Shown one piece after another: positions 1 to 8,595 of a stretch of DNA of 64,000 bases (positions are counted from its first letter, which is position 1; each line of letters begins with the position of its first letter). This DNA is from Streptomyces massasporeus (lineage in GTDB: Bacteria; Actinomycetota; Actinomycetes; Streptomycetales; Streptomycetaceae), in contig NZ_BMSE01000016.1 in assembly GCF_014648995.1 (NCBI RefSeq), forward strand, positions 62,001 through 126,000, written 5' to 3'. Under the pieces are notes generated by a model. That model saw only the letters and a program-made list of their open reading frames with translations, was not told where the DNA came from and searched no databases. Position numbers and translations under genes: made by a program.

Positions 1-129
1 TGTCTCGCGGGAACTTCGGGGCGACCTCACGGTGTCCGGGAACGGCACCACACACTATGCGGTGGCTGTGGGGGCGATCCGACGGATCCGCAACAGTTCC
101 GTCACGGAAAGGATCTTGAGGCAACCCGT

Positions 130-152
130 AACCCCGTGAGTGATCCGGGGTT
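130..152. terminator. Possible weak terminator hairpin at left edge
   Basis: A 7-bp perfect stem (AACCCCG / CGGGGTT) surrounds a 9-nt loop and is followed by GTTAG. It lies in the 269 bp upstream of the first gene. It could end a gene lying to the left of the window, but no coding sequence there can be supported. Confidence 0.3.
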
Positions 153-269
153 GTTAGCGGATGGGGGGCCTGCTGTCTGGATGCGGTCCTCTGTGCCCGT
201 GCCCAGTGGGAGGTCTTGGAAGCCGTGGCGGAATCCACCTATGGGGGTCGTGCGTCGGAGGAGGCCGCT

Positions 270-1739
270 GTGGGGTGTACGCAGGTGAAATCCGCCCCCG
301 GCGGGGCCGTCGACCACACCGCCCCCGTCCCGCGCTCCACGCCCGAGGGAGCCCCGCGCCGCCAAGGCACACGCGAACCCGCAGCCCGGACCTACGCCCG
401 TGCCCTGCCGATCGTTCCGGTGCGCGCCCGGGGACTGACCATCGAGGGCGCGGACGGCCGCCGATACCTGGACTGCCTCTCCGGCGCCGGCACACTCGCC
501 CTGGGCCACAACCACCCGGTCGTCCTGGAGGCCATCCGCAAGGTCCTCGACTCCGGCGCACCCCTGAACGCCCTCGACCTGGCGACCCCCGTCAAGGACG
601 CCTTCCTCGACGAGCTGCTGCGTACTCTTCCGCCAGGCCTCGCCGAGCGGGCGCGGGTGCGGTTCTGCGGACCGGCCGGCAGCGAAGCCGTGGAGACCGC
701 CTGGGCGCTGGCACGCACGGCGACCGGACGGAGCGGCCTCCTGACGTTCACCGGAGCCGGTCGCGGTGGTGCAGCCGGAGTCCTCGACGGCCCGTCCGCG
801 AACACCCATGACGCGCGGGTGGCCCGCCTGCCCTACCCGCAGGACTACCGCTGCCCGTTCGGCGTCGGGGGCGAGCGCGGGGCCGATCTCGCCTCCCGCT
901 GGACGGAGTCCCTCCTCGACGACCCGGGGTCCGGGGTGCCGCTGCCCGCCGGGATGCTCGTCGAGCCGGTCCAGGGCGAGGGCGGCGTGCTCCCCGCACC
1001 GGACTCCTGGCTGCGGCGCATGCGACAGCTCACCGCCGACCGGTCCGTCCCGCTGATCGCCGACGAGATCCAGACGGGCGTGGGCCGGACCGGCGCCTTC
1101 TGGGCCGTGGAGCACAGCGGCGTGACTCCCGACGTGATGGTCCTCTCCAACGCCATCGGCGGCAGCCTCCCGCTGGCCGTTGTCGTCTACCGCGACGACC
1201 TCGTCACCCGGGAACCCGGCACCCCCGCCGACGCCTTCCCCGGCAACCAGCTCGCCATGGCCGCCGGCACCGCGACCCTCGCCCACGTCCGCGAGAACGC
1301 CCTCGCCGACCGCGCGGCGACCCTGGGAGCGCGCTTGCTGAGTCAACTCCGGCAACTGGCCTCCGGTTTCGCGTGTGTAGGGGATGTGCGGGGGAGGGGA
1401 CTGATGATCGGGGTCGAGCTGGTGGATCCGGACGGGGAGGGGGAGCGCGGCTTCACAGGTAGTCCCGGGGCTGCGGAAGGCGACGCGGCGGCGTCGTTGG
1501 TGCCCGGCAGTGGACGCCGACCGCTCCCCGCCGCCCCCGAACTGGCTGCTGCGGTCCAACGGGAGTGCTTGCGGCGCGGCCTCATCGTCGGACTCGGCGG
1601 CCGTCACGCGAGCGTCGTGCAACTGCTCCCTCCTCTGACCATCACCGACGAACAGGCGGCGGCCGTACTGGACCGCCTGGCCGACGCGGTCCGGGCAGCG
1701 GCCCGGTGCCGAGGGGGTGGCACGGCAGCCACACCGTGA
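270..1739 (+). CDS. Class III aminotransferase (diaminobutyrate-2-oxoglutarate transaminase-like), PLP lysine missing
   Basis: This 489-residue PLP fold-type I protein is of the diaminobutyrate transaminase type and sits in front of a siderophore synthetase. In that family the enzyme would make a diamine building block from an amino acid semialdehyde. I chose the GTG at 270 because a strong GGAGGAGG lies 5 nt upstream; in-frame TTG 216 and GTG 225 are alternatives. Family landmarks are clear: the N-terminal substrate loop (CLSGAGTLALGHNHP), the cofactor aspartate in ADEIQTGVGRTG (Asp265), and GNQLAMAAG. The position that normally holds the PLP-binding lysine (LSKAIGG) reads LSNAIGG, Asn294, codon AAC at 1149. 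Either transamination is lost or the chemistry differs. The C-terminal third carries a Gly/Asp-rich insertion near residues 390-425. The family call is firm; activity is doubtful. Confidence 0.85.
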   Translation: MGCTQVKSAPGGAVDHTAPVPRSTPEGAPRRQGTREPAARTYARALPIVPVRARGLTIEGADGRRYLDCLSGAGTLALGHNHPVVLEAIRKVLDSGAPLNALDLATPVKDAFLDELLRTLPPGLAERARVRFCGPAGSEAVETAWALARTATGRSGLLTFTGAGRGGAAGVLDGPSANTHDARVARLPYPQDYRCPFGVGGERGADLASRWTESLLDDPGSGVPLPAGMLVEPVQGEGGVLPAPDSWLRRMRQLTADRSVPLIADEIQTGVGRTGAFWAVEHSGVTPDVMVLSNAIGGSLPLAVVVYRDDLVTREPGTPADAFPGNQLAMAAGTATLAHVRENALADRAATLGARLLSQLRQLASGFACVGDVRGRGLMIGVELVDPDGEGERGFTGSPGAAEGDAAASLVPGSGRRPLPAAPELAAAVQRECLRRGLIVGLGGRHASVVQLLPPLTITDEQAAAVLDRLADAVRAAARCRGGGTAATP

Positions 1740-1986
1740 ACGCGGCGAGCGCCAGTGGCATGGGAGCCCACGCCGTGCCCGGGCGTTGGTGCCGGGTCAC
1801 CTGCCAGGCGTTGCCCGACAGGCAACCAGACGACCAGCGCCCGGGCGACCAGGCGCCCTAGGTCTGGCCCGTACGCCCGCCACCTGCGCGACTTCGCGCC
1901 CCCTCGGGCCGCGCCGAGCGGAGTGGAGCTCCTCGGCCCGCCGCCCCCACCCCGCATGATCCGAACCACCCCATGAGGTACCTGTC
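1740..1986. other. Intergenic gap inside the siderophore cluster
   Basis: These 247 bp separate the aminotransferase from the synthetase gene. I found no convincing small ORF and no iron box (consensus TTAGGTTAGGCTCACCTAA). The gap suggests that the synthetase gene may have its own promoter, but no clear -35/-10 pair was identified. Confidence 0.4.
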
Positions 1987-3972
1987 GTGAACGCCACCCC
2001 CCACCCCGACGACCCCACCCCGACGCCTGGACACGGCTCCGTCGGCGCCTGGCCGCCGGGGACGTCACCGAACCCGCGAATCCCTCACCAGCGGCCGGTC
2101 GCGAAACCCGTCCGGGGGCTGAGCGAAGGCCCAGACGGCGACCCCCTGGAGCATCCCGACCCGCACATCGTCGCCCAGGCCGCCGCGGTGGAGAACCTGC
2201 TCCGCTGCTGGGCGCGCGAGGCCGACCAGCCTGCCCCGGCAGACGGCGTCCTGCGTATCCCCCTTCCCGCCAGCGGCACGACTCTCCTCGCGCCGGTCCG
2301 CTACTGGTCCCCGACGGGCTGGCACCGTTTCGGCCCCCCTCGTCTCGCCGATGCGCCCGACCACGCCCCGCCGGCCGACGCCGTCACGATCGCCGCCCTG
2401 TTCACGAGGGAGACGTCCTCAGACGGCTCCGGTACCGGACCCGCCCACGACTCCCTTCCCACGGGCGCCCCCAGCCCCGCCACCGCCGGCTTCGGCTACG
2501 GCGCCGGGCTCGTCGCGGCCGTTGCCGACTCCCTCCACCGGGTCGCCGGTTTCGTCACCGCCCGCCGGGAAGCCCCGGCCGACGGCCCCGACCTCTTCTT
2601 GTCCGCGGAACAGGCACTCGTTCTCGGACACCCCCTGCACCCGAGCCCCAAGAGCCGCGAAGGCCTCTCCGACGCCGAAGCGCTCCTGTACTCACCCGAG
2701 TTGCACGGCTCCTTCCCCCTGCACTGGATGGCTGTCGCTCCCTCCGTTCTCGCCACCGAGTCCTCCTGGACCGAACGCGGGCGCCCTGTCGCAGCGCCCC
2801 GGCTCACCGCCCGCCTCGCCGGGACCGCACCGGCACTGCCGGACGGGTACGCCCTCCTGCCCCTGCACCCCTGGCAGGCACACGAGATCCGTCACCGTGC
2901 GGAGACCGCTGCCCTGCTGGACGCCGGGCTGCTCCGTGACCTCGGCACCCACGGCCCTCCCTGGCACCCCACCTCCTCCGTACGAACCGTCTACCGAACC
3001 CACGCCCCCGCGATGCTCAAGCTCTCGCTGGGCCTGCGCATCACCAACTCCCGCCGCGAGAACCTCCGCAAGGAACTCCACCGCGGCGTCGAGGTCCACC
3101 GCCTGCTCCGCAGCGGCCTCGCCCAGCAGTGGCGGGCCGTGCATCCGGGCTTCGACATCGTCCGGGACCCGGCCTGGCTCGCCGTGGACACTCCCGACGG
3201 CGTCCCGGTGCCCGGACTGGACGTGGTGATCCGCCACAACCCGTTCAGCCCCTCCGACGACGTCTCCTGCGTCGCAGGACTCCTCTCGCCGCGCCCGTGC
3301 CCGACTCCGCCGGAGGGTGCCCCGGGGCGTACGGAGGAGCACGGCCCGGCCCTGCGGTCCCGGCTGGCCGAGGTCGTCACCCGCCTCGCCCGTCGTACCG
3401 GCCGGCCCCGCGGAGCTGTCGCCGCCGAGTGGTTCCTGCGCTACCTCGCGCACGTGGTGCGTCCCGTCCTCTGGCTGGACGGCGAGGCCGGCGTCGCCCT
3501 CGAGGCGCACCAGCAGAACACGCTGCTCCTGCTGGACCCCGATGGCTGGCCCACGGGTGGTCGTTACCGCGACAACCAGGGCTACTACTTCCGGGAGTCC
3601 CGGCGCGCGGAGCTCGACGACCGGCTGCCCGGCATCGGAGAACGGAGCGACACGTTCGTCCGTGACGAGGTCACCGACGAGCGGCTCGTCTACTACCTGG
3701 CGGTCAACAACGTGCTCGGCCTCATCGGCGCGTTCGGCGCCCAGGGGCTGGCGGACGAGCGGCTGCTGCTCGCCGCCTTCCGCCGCTTCCTGGGGGACGT
3801 GGCCTCCGGCCCCGCCCCGCTGCACAGCTCACTGCCGGCCCGGTTGCTCGACTCACCCGTCCTGCGCTGCAAAGCCAACCTGCTGACCCGGCTGCACGGC
3901 CTGGATGAACTCGTAGGCCCGGTCGACACCCAGTCCGTCTACGTCACCATCGCCAACCCCTTGCACTCCTGA
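1987..3972 (+). CDS. IucA/IucC family siderophore synthetase (NRPS-independent)
   Basis: This 661-residue protein belongs to the aerobactin synthetase superfamily, which uses ATP to condense carboxylates such as citrate or succinate with amines or alcohols during siderophore assembly. Visible landmarks are the ATP-binding GHPLHPSPKSREG (about residues 213-225), KLSLGLRITNSRREN (about 344-358), EAHQQNTLLLLD (about 505-517) and RDNQGYYF (about 527-534), followed by the C-terminal FhuF-like reduction region without an obvious Cys motif. Length is typical for the family. The GTG start is preceded by GAGG 8 nt upstream. The first 60 residues are Pro-rich and probably disordered. It lies between an aminotransferase and a GNAT enzyme, as expected for a compact siderophore locus. 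The product is not predictable because no decarboxylase or monooxygenase is present. Confidence 0.92.
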   Translation: MNATPHPDDPTPTPGHGSVGAWPPGTSPNPRIPHQRPVAKPVRGLSEGPDGDPLEHPDPHIVAQAAAVENLLRCWAREADQPAPADGVLRIPLPASGTTLLAPVRYWSPTGWHRFGPPRLADAPDHAPPADAVTIAALFTRETSSDGSGTGPAHDSLPTGAPSPATAGFGYGAGLVAAVADSLHRVAGFVTARREAPADGPDLFLSAEQALVLGHPLHPSPKSREGLSDAEALLYSPELHGSFPLHWMAVAPSVLATESSWTERGRPVAAPRLTARLAGTAPALPDGYALLPLHPWQAHEIRHRAETAALLDAGLLRDLGTHGPPWHPTSSVRTVYRTHAPAMLKLSLGLRITNSRRENLRKELHRGVEVHRLLRSGLAQQWRAVHPGFDIVRDPAWLAVDTPDGVPVPGLDVVIRHNPFSPSDDVSCVAGLLSPRPCPTPPEGAPGRTEEHGPALRSRLAEVVTRLARRTGRPRGAVAAEWFLRYLAHVVRPVLWLDGEAGVALEAHQQNTLLLLDPDGWPTGGRYRDNQGYYFRESRRAELDDRLPGIGERSDTFVRDEVTDERLVYYLAVNNVLGLIGAFGAQGLADERLLLAAFRRFLGDVASGPAPLHSSLPARLLDSPVLRCKANLLTRLHGLDELVGPVDTQSVYVTIANPLHS

Positions 3973-4057
3973 GTGCCTTGATCGCTCCTGACCACTGCTG
4001 ACCTGTCTCCTTCCTCCTTGAGGACATGCCCCACCCCCTTCATGAGAGGAGTGTTCG

Positions 4058-4783
4058 ATGCCTCCCGCCGAGCCGATCGCCGAAAGCGGTATCGCCGTCC
4101 CTGGCAGGGCCGACGTGGTCTGCGCTGCCGGGTCCCGATCCGACTCCCCGGATCTCGGCAGGGCCTCCGGTGAGGACTCGGCATCACGTGCTTACTCCGT
4201 CCCCTGTCATGACGACCTCCTCGACCGCGTCGCCGAATGGGGCCCGGTCGACACACCCGCAGGCGGGTTCCACCTCGTCCCCGTGCGCCTCGAACGCGAC
4301 CTTCCGCTCATCGGCCGCTGGATGAACGACCCCGTCGCCGCGGCGTTCTGGGAGCTGGCGGGACCGCAGGAGGTGACGCAGGACCACCTGTGGGCCCAGC
4401 TCGCCGGCGACGGGCGCAGCGTGCCGTGCATCGGTGTTCTGGACGGAGCGCCGATGAGCTACTGGGAGATCTACCGGGCGGATCTGGACCCGCTGGCCCG
4501 TCACTACCCGGCCCGGCCTCATGACATGGGGATCCATCTCCTGGTCGGCGGAATTGCGCATCGTGGGCGCGGCCTCGGGGGTCTGTTGCTCCGGGCCGTG
4601 ACCGATCTCGTTCTCGCGCGGCGCCCCTCTTGCACACGTGTCATCGCTGAACCCGACATTCGCAACACCCCCTCCGTAGCCGCATTCCTGACGGCCGGCT
4701 TCCGGTTCTCCGCCGAGGTCGACCTGCCCGCCAAGCGGGCCGCCCTCATGGTCCGAGACCGGTCCCTCCGGCATCTGCTGTAG
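4058..4783 (+). CDS. GNAT acyltransferase, siderophore-associated (IucB/RhbD-like)
   Basis: This 241-residue GNAT-fold protein resembles the lysine/hydroxylamine acyltransferases of hydroxamate siderophore pathways. The conserved core begins near residue 65 with FHLVPVRLERDLPLIGRWMND. It continues with YWEIYRADLDPLARHY and the acyl-CoA loop HRGRGLGGLLLRAV, and ends with the FLTAGF element. The first 60 residues are not conserved in any family I recognise. The ATG start has GAGAGGAG 6 nt upstream. It follows the IucA/IucC gene by 85 bp and probably supplies the acylated amine used by that synthetase. The GNAT call is strong; the substrate is unknown. Confidence 0.85.
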   Translation: MPPAEPIAESGIAVPGRADVVCAAGSRSDSPDLGRASGEDSASRAYSVPCHDDLLDRVAEWGPVDTPAGGFHLVPVRLERDLPLIGRWMNDPVAAAFWELAGPQEVTQDHLWAQLAGDGRSVPCIGVLDGAPMSYWEIYRADLDPLARHYPARPHDMGIHLLVGGIAHRGRGLGGLLLRAVTDLVLARRPSCTRVIAEPDIRNTPSVAAFLTAGFRFSAEVDLPAKRAALMVRDRSLRHLL

Positions 4784-5020
4784 CGCTGTGTCACCGAGCC
4801 ATCACTCATTGAACGCAGTCCGTCCCGCCGCAGTTCCCGCCCGAGCCGCGAATCTGCCGGGCAATTCCGCCAGGACCTCATTCGCGCGGTTCCGCCACGA
4901 CCTCATCCCCGTAGCCGGTCGGCCCGCCCACAGCCCACCCCACCACCTCAACGAGGAGCCCACGGTCTTGATCCCGTCCCCCGTCCCCGCCTTGGTCGCC
5001 CGTTTGTCAGTGCGGGGTCG

Positions 5021-5026
5021 TAGGGT
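5021..5026 (+). promoter_or_regulatory. Candidate -10 element (TAGGGT) for the DinG-type helicase
   Basis: TAGGGT lies 9 nt before the ATG. This places the transcription start within a few bases of the start codon, so the mRNA is probably leaderless or nearly so. No good -35 is visible at 17-18 bp. Confidence 0.45.
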
Positions 5027-5035
5027 GGTCGCGCT

Positions 5036-7027
5036 ATGACGAAGCCCTCACTCCCCGAACTCCTGCATGCTGCCGTCACTGCCGTCGGCGGTACGGAGCG
5101 CCCCGGTCAGGTGGCCATGGCCGAAGCCGTCGAGGAAGCGATCGACGACGGCTCCCACCTGCTGGTCCAGGCCGGCACCGGTACCGGCAAGTCGCTGGGC
5201 TACCTGGTGCCCGCGCTTGCGCACGGGGAGCGAGTGGTCGTCGCGACCGCCACCCTGGCCCTGCAGCGCCAGCTGGTGGAGCGCGACCTGCCGAGAACGG
5301 TCGACTCGCTGCACCCCCTGCTACGTCGCCGCCCGGAGTTCGCGATGCTCAAGGGCCGGTCGAACTACCTGTGCATGCACCGACTGCACGAGGGAGTCCC
5401 GCAGGACGAGGAAGAGGGCCTCTTCGACCAGTTCGAGGCCGCCGCGCCCACCAGCAAGCTGGGCCAGGACCTCCTCCGCGTGCGCGACTGGGCCGATGAG
5501 ACCGAGACCGGCGACCGTGACGACCTCACGCCCGGCATCTCGGACCGCGCCTGGGCCCAGGTGTCGGTGTCGTCGCGGGAGTGCCTGGGCGCCTCGAAGT
5601 GCGCGTACGGTGCTGAGTGCTTCGCCGAGATGGCTCGTGAGCGGGCCAAGCTCGCCGAGGTCGTCGTCACCAACCACGCGCTGCTCGCGATCGACGCCAT
5701 CGAGGGGGCCCCGGTCCTCCCGCAGCATGAGGTGCTGATCGTCGACGAGGCGCACGAACTGGTCTCCAGGGTCACCGGAGTCGCCACCGGCGAGCTCACC
5801 CCCGGCCAGGTCAACCGCGCGGTGCGCCGTGCCGCGAAACTCGTCAACGAGAAGGCCGCGGACCAGCTCCAGACCGCAGCCGAGGGTTTCGAGCGGCTGA
5901 TGGAGCTGGCGCTGCCGGGCCGTCTGGAGGAGATTCCCGAGGACCTCGGTTACGCCCTCATGGCGTTGCGCGACGCGTGCCGCACGGTCATCTCCGCGAT
6001 CGGCGCGACCCGCGACAAGTCCGTCCAGGACGAGGACGCCGTCCGCAAGCAGGCCCTGGCCTCCGTGGAGAACGTGCACGACGTGGCGGAGCGCATCACG
6101 AACGGCTCCGAGTGGGACGTGGTCTGGTACGAGCGCCATGACCGCTTCGGTGCCTCCCTGCGCGTCGCCCCGATGTCCGTCTCCGGTCTGCTGCGGGAGA
6201 AGCTCTTCGCGGACCGTTCCGTGGTCCTGACGTCCGCCACGCTGAAGCTGGGCGGCGACTTCAACGGTGTGGGCGCCTCCCTGGGCCTGTCCCCCGAAGG
6301 CACCGAGGGTGACGACGTCCCGAAATGGAAGGGCATCGACGTCGGCTCACCCTTCGACTACCGCAAGCAGGGCATCCTCTACGTCGCCAAGCACCTGGCC
6401 CGTCCCGCACGGGACGGCGACCGTGCGGACATGCTCGACGAACTCACGGAGCTGATCCAGGCGGCGGGCGGCCGCACCCTCGGCCTGTTCTCCTCGATGA
6501 GGGGGGCCCAGCTGGCCGCCGAAGAGCTCCGGTCCCGGATCCCCGAGTACCCGATCCTCCTCCAGGGCGAGGAGACGCTGGGCGAGCTCATCAAGAACTT
6601 CGCGGCCGACCCGAAGACCTGCCTCTTCGGCACGCTGTCGCTCTGGCAGGGTGTGGACGTCCCGGGATCCAGCTGCCAGTTGGTCGTCATGGACAAGATC
6701 CCGTTCCCGCGCCCGGACGACCCCCTCATGAGCGCCCGGCAGAAGGCCGTCGAGGACGCGGGCGGCAACGGCTTCATGGCGGTCGCCGCCACCCACGCCG
6801 CGCTCCTCATGGCTCAGGGCGCCGGCCGCCTCGTACGGGCGTCGGGGGACCGGGGTGTGGTCGCGGTCCTCGACCAGCGTCTGGCGACGGCCCGGTACGG
6901 GAGCTATCTGAAGGCGTCACTGCCCGACTTCTGGTTCACGACGGACCGTAACCAGGTGCGGAAGTCCCTGGCGGCGATCGACGCGTCTGCCCAGCAGACG
7001 GCAGCCGGGCAGACGGACGACGCATGA
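5036..7027 (+). CDS. dinG: DinG-type ATP-dependent DNA helicase (XPD-like)
   Basis: This 663-residue superfamily 2 helicase of the DinG/XPD group unwinds DNA 5'-3' in repair. Walker A is AGTGTGKSLGY (about residues 42-52). A cluster of cysteines (SNYLCMHR, then RECLGASKCAYGAECF) is placed where XPD-type helicases hold a 4Fe-4S cluster. Walker B/DEAH is LIVDEAHEL, and the C-terminal half contains VLTSATL and the motif VI-like GAGRLVR. Length is normal. There is no clear ribosome binding site and the gene looks leaderless. It converges on lexA, fitting a DNA-damage neighbourhood, but I saw no LexA box in front of it. Confidence 0.92.
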   Translation: MTKPSLPELLHAAVTAVGGTERPGQVAMAEAVEEAIDDGSHLLVQAGTGTGKSLGYLVPALAHGERVVVATATLALQRQLVERDLPRTVDSLHPLLRRRPEFAMLKGRSNYLCMHRLHEGVPQDEEEGLFDQFEAAAPTSKLGQDLLRVRDWADETETGDRDDLTPGISDRAWAQVSVSSRECLGASKCAYGAECFAEMARERAKLAEVVVTNHALLAIDAIEGAPVLPQHEVLIVDEAHELVSRVTGVATGELTPGQVNRAVRRAAKLVNEKAADQLQTAAEGFERLMELALPGRLEEIPEDLGYALMALRDACRTVISAIGATRDKSVQDEDAVRKQALASVENVHDVAERITNGSEWDVVWYERHDRFGASLRVAPMSVSGLLREKLFADRSVVLTSATLKLGGDFNGVGASLGLSPEGTEGDDVPKWKGIDVGSPFDYRKQGILYVAKHLARPARDGDRADMLDELTELIQAAGGRTLGLFSSMRGAQLAAEELRSRIPEYPILLQGEETLGELIKNFAADPKTCLFGTLSLWQGVDVPGSSCQLVVMDKIPFPRPDDPLMSARQKAVEDAGGNGFMAVAATHAALLMAQGAGRLVRASGDRGVVAVLDQRLATARYGSYLKASLPDFWFTTDRNQVRKSLAAIDASAQQTAAGQTDDA

Positions 7028-7115
7028 GCTGCGGGTTGGCCGGTGGCTCAGCCACAGGCCGACCGCCGGCCCCCACCACACGAGTCGGCGCCCCGGTCTG
7101 CCCCCGGACAGCGCA

Positions 7116-7149
7116 GGGCCCCGGAACCGGCGCAGAGGTCCCGGGGCCC
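7116..7149. terminator. Bidirectional terminator between dinG and lexA
   Basis: A GC-rich hairpin with a 9-bp perfect outer stem (GGGCCCCGG / CCGGGGCCC) lies in the 168-bp gap between the two convergent genes. There is no U-tract, as is common in Streptomyces. Confidence 0.7.
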
Positions 7150-7195
7150 GGTCAGGGGGCGGGCCCGTTGGGCCCACCCGACGCGGTGCGCGCTG

Positions 7196-7975
7196 TCAGA
7201 CGCGTCGCAGTACGGCCACCACCTTGCCGAGGATGGTCGCGTCGTCGCCGGGGATGGGCTCGTAGGCCGCGTTGTGCGGCAGGAGCCAGACATGGCCGTC
7301 CTCGCGCTTGAAGCGCTTGACAGTGGCTTCGCCGTCGAGCATCGCGGCCACGATGTCGCCGTTCTCGGCGACCGGCTGACGGCGCACCGTGACCCAGTCG
7401 CCGTCGCAGATCGCGGCCTCGATCATCGAGTCACCGACGACCTTCAGGACGAACAGCTCGCCGTCCCCGACGAGCTGCCGGGGGAGGGGGAAGACGTCCT
7501 CGACGGACTCCTCGGCGAGGATCGGGCCACCTGCGGCGATGCGGCCGACCAGCGGCACGTACGACGCGGCCGGCTTGCCCGCGGTGTCCGTGGGCTGCAC
7601 CGAGGCGGCCTGGTCGGAGCCCCGCACCTCGTACGCCCGCGGGCGGTGCGGGTCGCGGCGCAGGAAGCCCTTGCGCTCCAGAGCCATCAGCTGATGTGCC
7701 ACGGAGGAAGTGCTGGAGAGGCCGACGGCCTGACCGATCTCCCGCATGGACGGCGGGTAGCCCCGTCGCTGCACGGAGTCCCTGATGACCTCGATGACGC
7801 GGCGCTGGCGATCGGTGAGTCCCGAGCTGTCCGCCCGGATGCCGGGAGGTCGGCCCGGCAGGGAGCGCTTGTGCCCCTCAGGGTTCGTAACTTCGTTCAT
7901 CGCATGCACCGGCTCCAGTCGGCCCTGGGAGCGGTCCTGGGCAGCGATGGCGGCACTGTCTGCGGTGGTGGTCAC
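7196..7975 (-). CDS. lexA: LexA, SOS response repressor/protease
   Basis: This 259-residue protein represses SOS genes and cleaves itself when RecA filaments form on damaged DNA. The N-terminal winged helix includes GYPPSMREIGQAVGLSS (about residues 72-88). The Ala-Gly cleavage bond is in GRIAAGG (Ala148-Gly149), with the serine nucleophile in VGDSM (Ser183) and the lysine base in ATVKRF (Lys220). The GTG start (VTTTADS) is preferred over an ATG 69 bp upstream because actinobacterial LexA proteins begin here. Compared with the E. coli protein it has about 45 extra N-terminal residues, which is usual in Streptomyces. A LexA box lies 60-75 bp upstream, indicating autoregulation. Confidence 0.97.
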   Translation of the reverse strand: MTTTADSAAIAAQDRSQGRLEPVHAMNEVTNPEGHKRSLPGRPPGIRADSSGLTDRQRRVIEVIRDSVQRRGYPPSMREIGQAVGLSSTSSVAHQLMALERKGFLRRDPHRPRAYEVRGSDQAASVQPTDTAGKPAASYVPLVGRIAAGGPILAEESVEDVFPLPRQLVGDGELFVLKVVGDSMIEAAICDGDWVTVRRQPVAENGDIVAAMLDGEATVKRFKREDGHVWLLPHNAAYEPIPGDDATILGKVVAVLRRV

Positions 7976-8034
7976 GTCGGCCCCTCTCGATGGTCTCCCT
8001 GCTGGACAACGGTAGTTGCTTTCGAAAGGTTGCG

Positions 8035-8050
8035 CCAAACACACGTTCGA
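8035..8050. promoter_or_regulatory. LexA (SOS) box of lexA
   Basis: The sequence CCAAAC-ACAC-GTTCGA matches the actinobacterial LexA operator TCGAAC-N4-GTTCGA. The right half-site is perfect and the left half has two mismatches. It is 60 bp upstream of the lexA GTG, suitable for autorepression. Confidence 0.8.
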
Positions 8051-8439
8051 GTGAAAAATCGCGAATCACCGGACGCGATCATGTGTCCGGGTGTATTGGC
8101 GGCCGCGCCACCTGGCGGGCAAAAGGGCCCATTGCTGTACTCTTCACCGCCGGGGTGATCGCTCGTGGACTGGTGCCCCAGTCTGCCATTCGGCATTCCC
8201 CTGCCCCGGGACCAGGCCTCATCTGTGCGGGAGTCCTACGTCCCCTCCTCGCGGCGCCCACGGTATCTCCGCATGTGCCGCGGCGATACGGCTGTGCAGG
8301 AACGGATCCGTCCGTGTCCCCGGGAAGGCCGTTCGCGGGGGGCCCTCCGCAGGTATGCGGGTCGGTGGGGCTCGGCCCGTCGTGTGCCACCGGCTCCTCC
8401 GCGCGCGACACGCGGGAGCGGTGTCGATGTATGAGCCAA

Positions 8440-8455
8440 TCCCCACATCTAGTGG
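8440..8455. promoter_or_regulatory. NrdR box 1
   Basis: TCCCCACATCTAGTGG agrees at 10 of 16 positions with the NrdR box acaCwAtATaTwgtgt. Its centre is exactly 31 bp from that of the second box, the helical phasing typical of NrdR sites. Confidence 0.65.
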
Positions 8456-8470
8456 TTGGATTGCATCAGC

Positions 8471-8486
8471 AGCCCAGAAGTTGTGG
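8471..8486. promoter_or_regulatory. NrdR box 2
   Basis: AGCCCAGAAGTTGTGG agrees at 9 of 16 positions with the NrdR consensus and is spaced 31 bp (three helical turns) from box 1. Together they suggest autoregulation of the nrdR-nrdJ operon. Confidence 0.6.
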
Positions 8487-8595
8487 TCCCCCGGGTCTCG
8501 AGGCCCATGGTCATCGCCTATGCTTGGGACTGCTTCGTGGGGCGCAAGAGGCCCGGCGAGGCTATTGAGTCTGCTGTGAGGAGGGTTGGGAGTTC

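Larger units (their letters stand above)
8051..8595. other. 545-bp divergent intergenic region lexA / nrdR
   Basis: The right end holds the two NrdR boxes. The rest contains several overlapping open frames on both strands, none with a ribosome binding site or recognisable protein. No riboswitch fold was recognised; a B12 element upstream of nrdJ is not evident. A small RNA cannot be excluded by eye. Confidence 0.5.

Noticed and set aside
216..269. TTG 216 or GTG 225 as start of the aminotransferase
   Set aside because: Spacing to the nearby GGGAGG is poor (2 or 11 nt), whereas GTG 270 has GGAGGAGG at 5 nt; not fully excluded.
4788..5039. 83-codon frame before dinG
   Set aside because: Overlaps the dinG start and contains its promoter; no homology or Shine-Dalgarno sequence.
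8079..8579. Several short frames between lexA and nrdR
   Set aside because: They overlap one another and the NrdR boxes, and none has a ribosome binding site or recognisable sequence.
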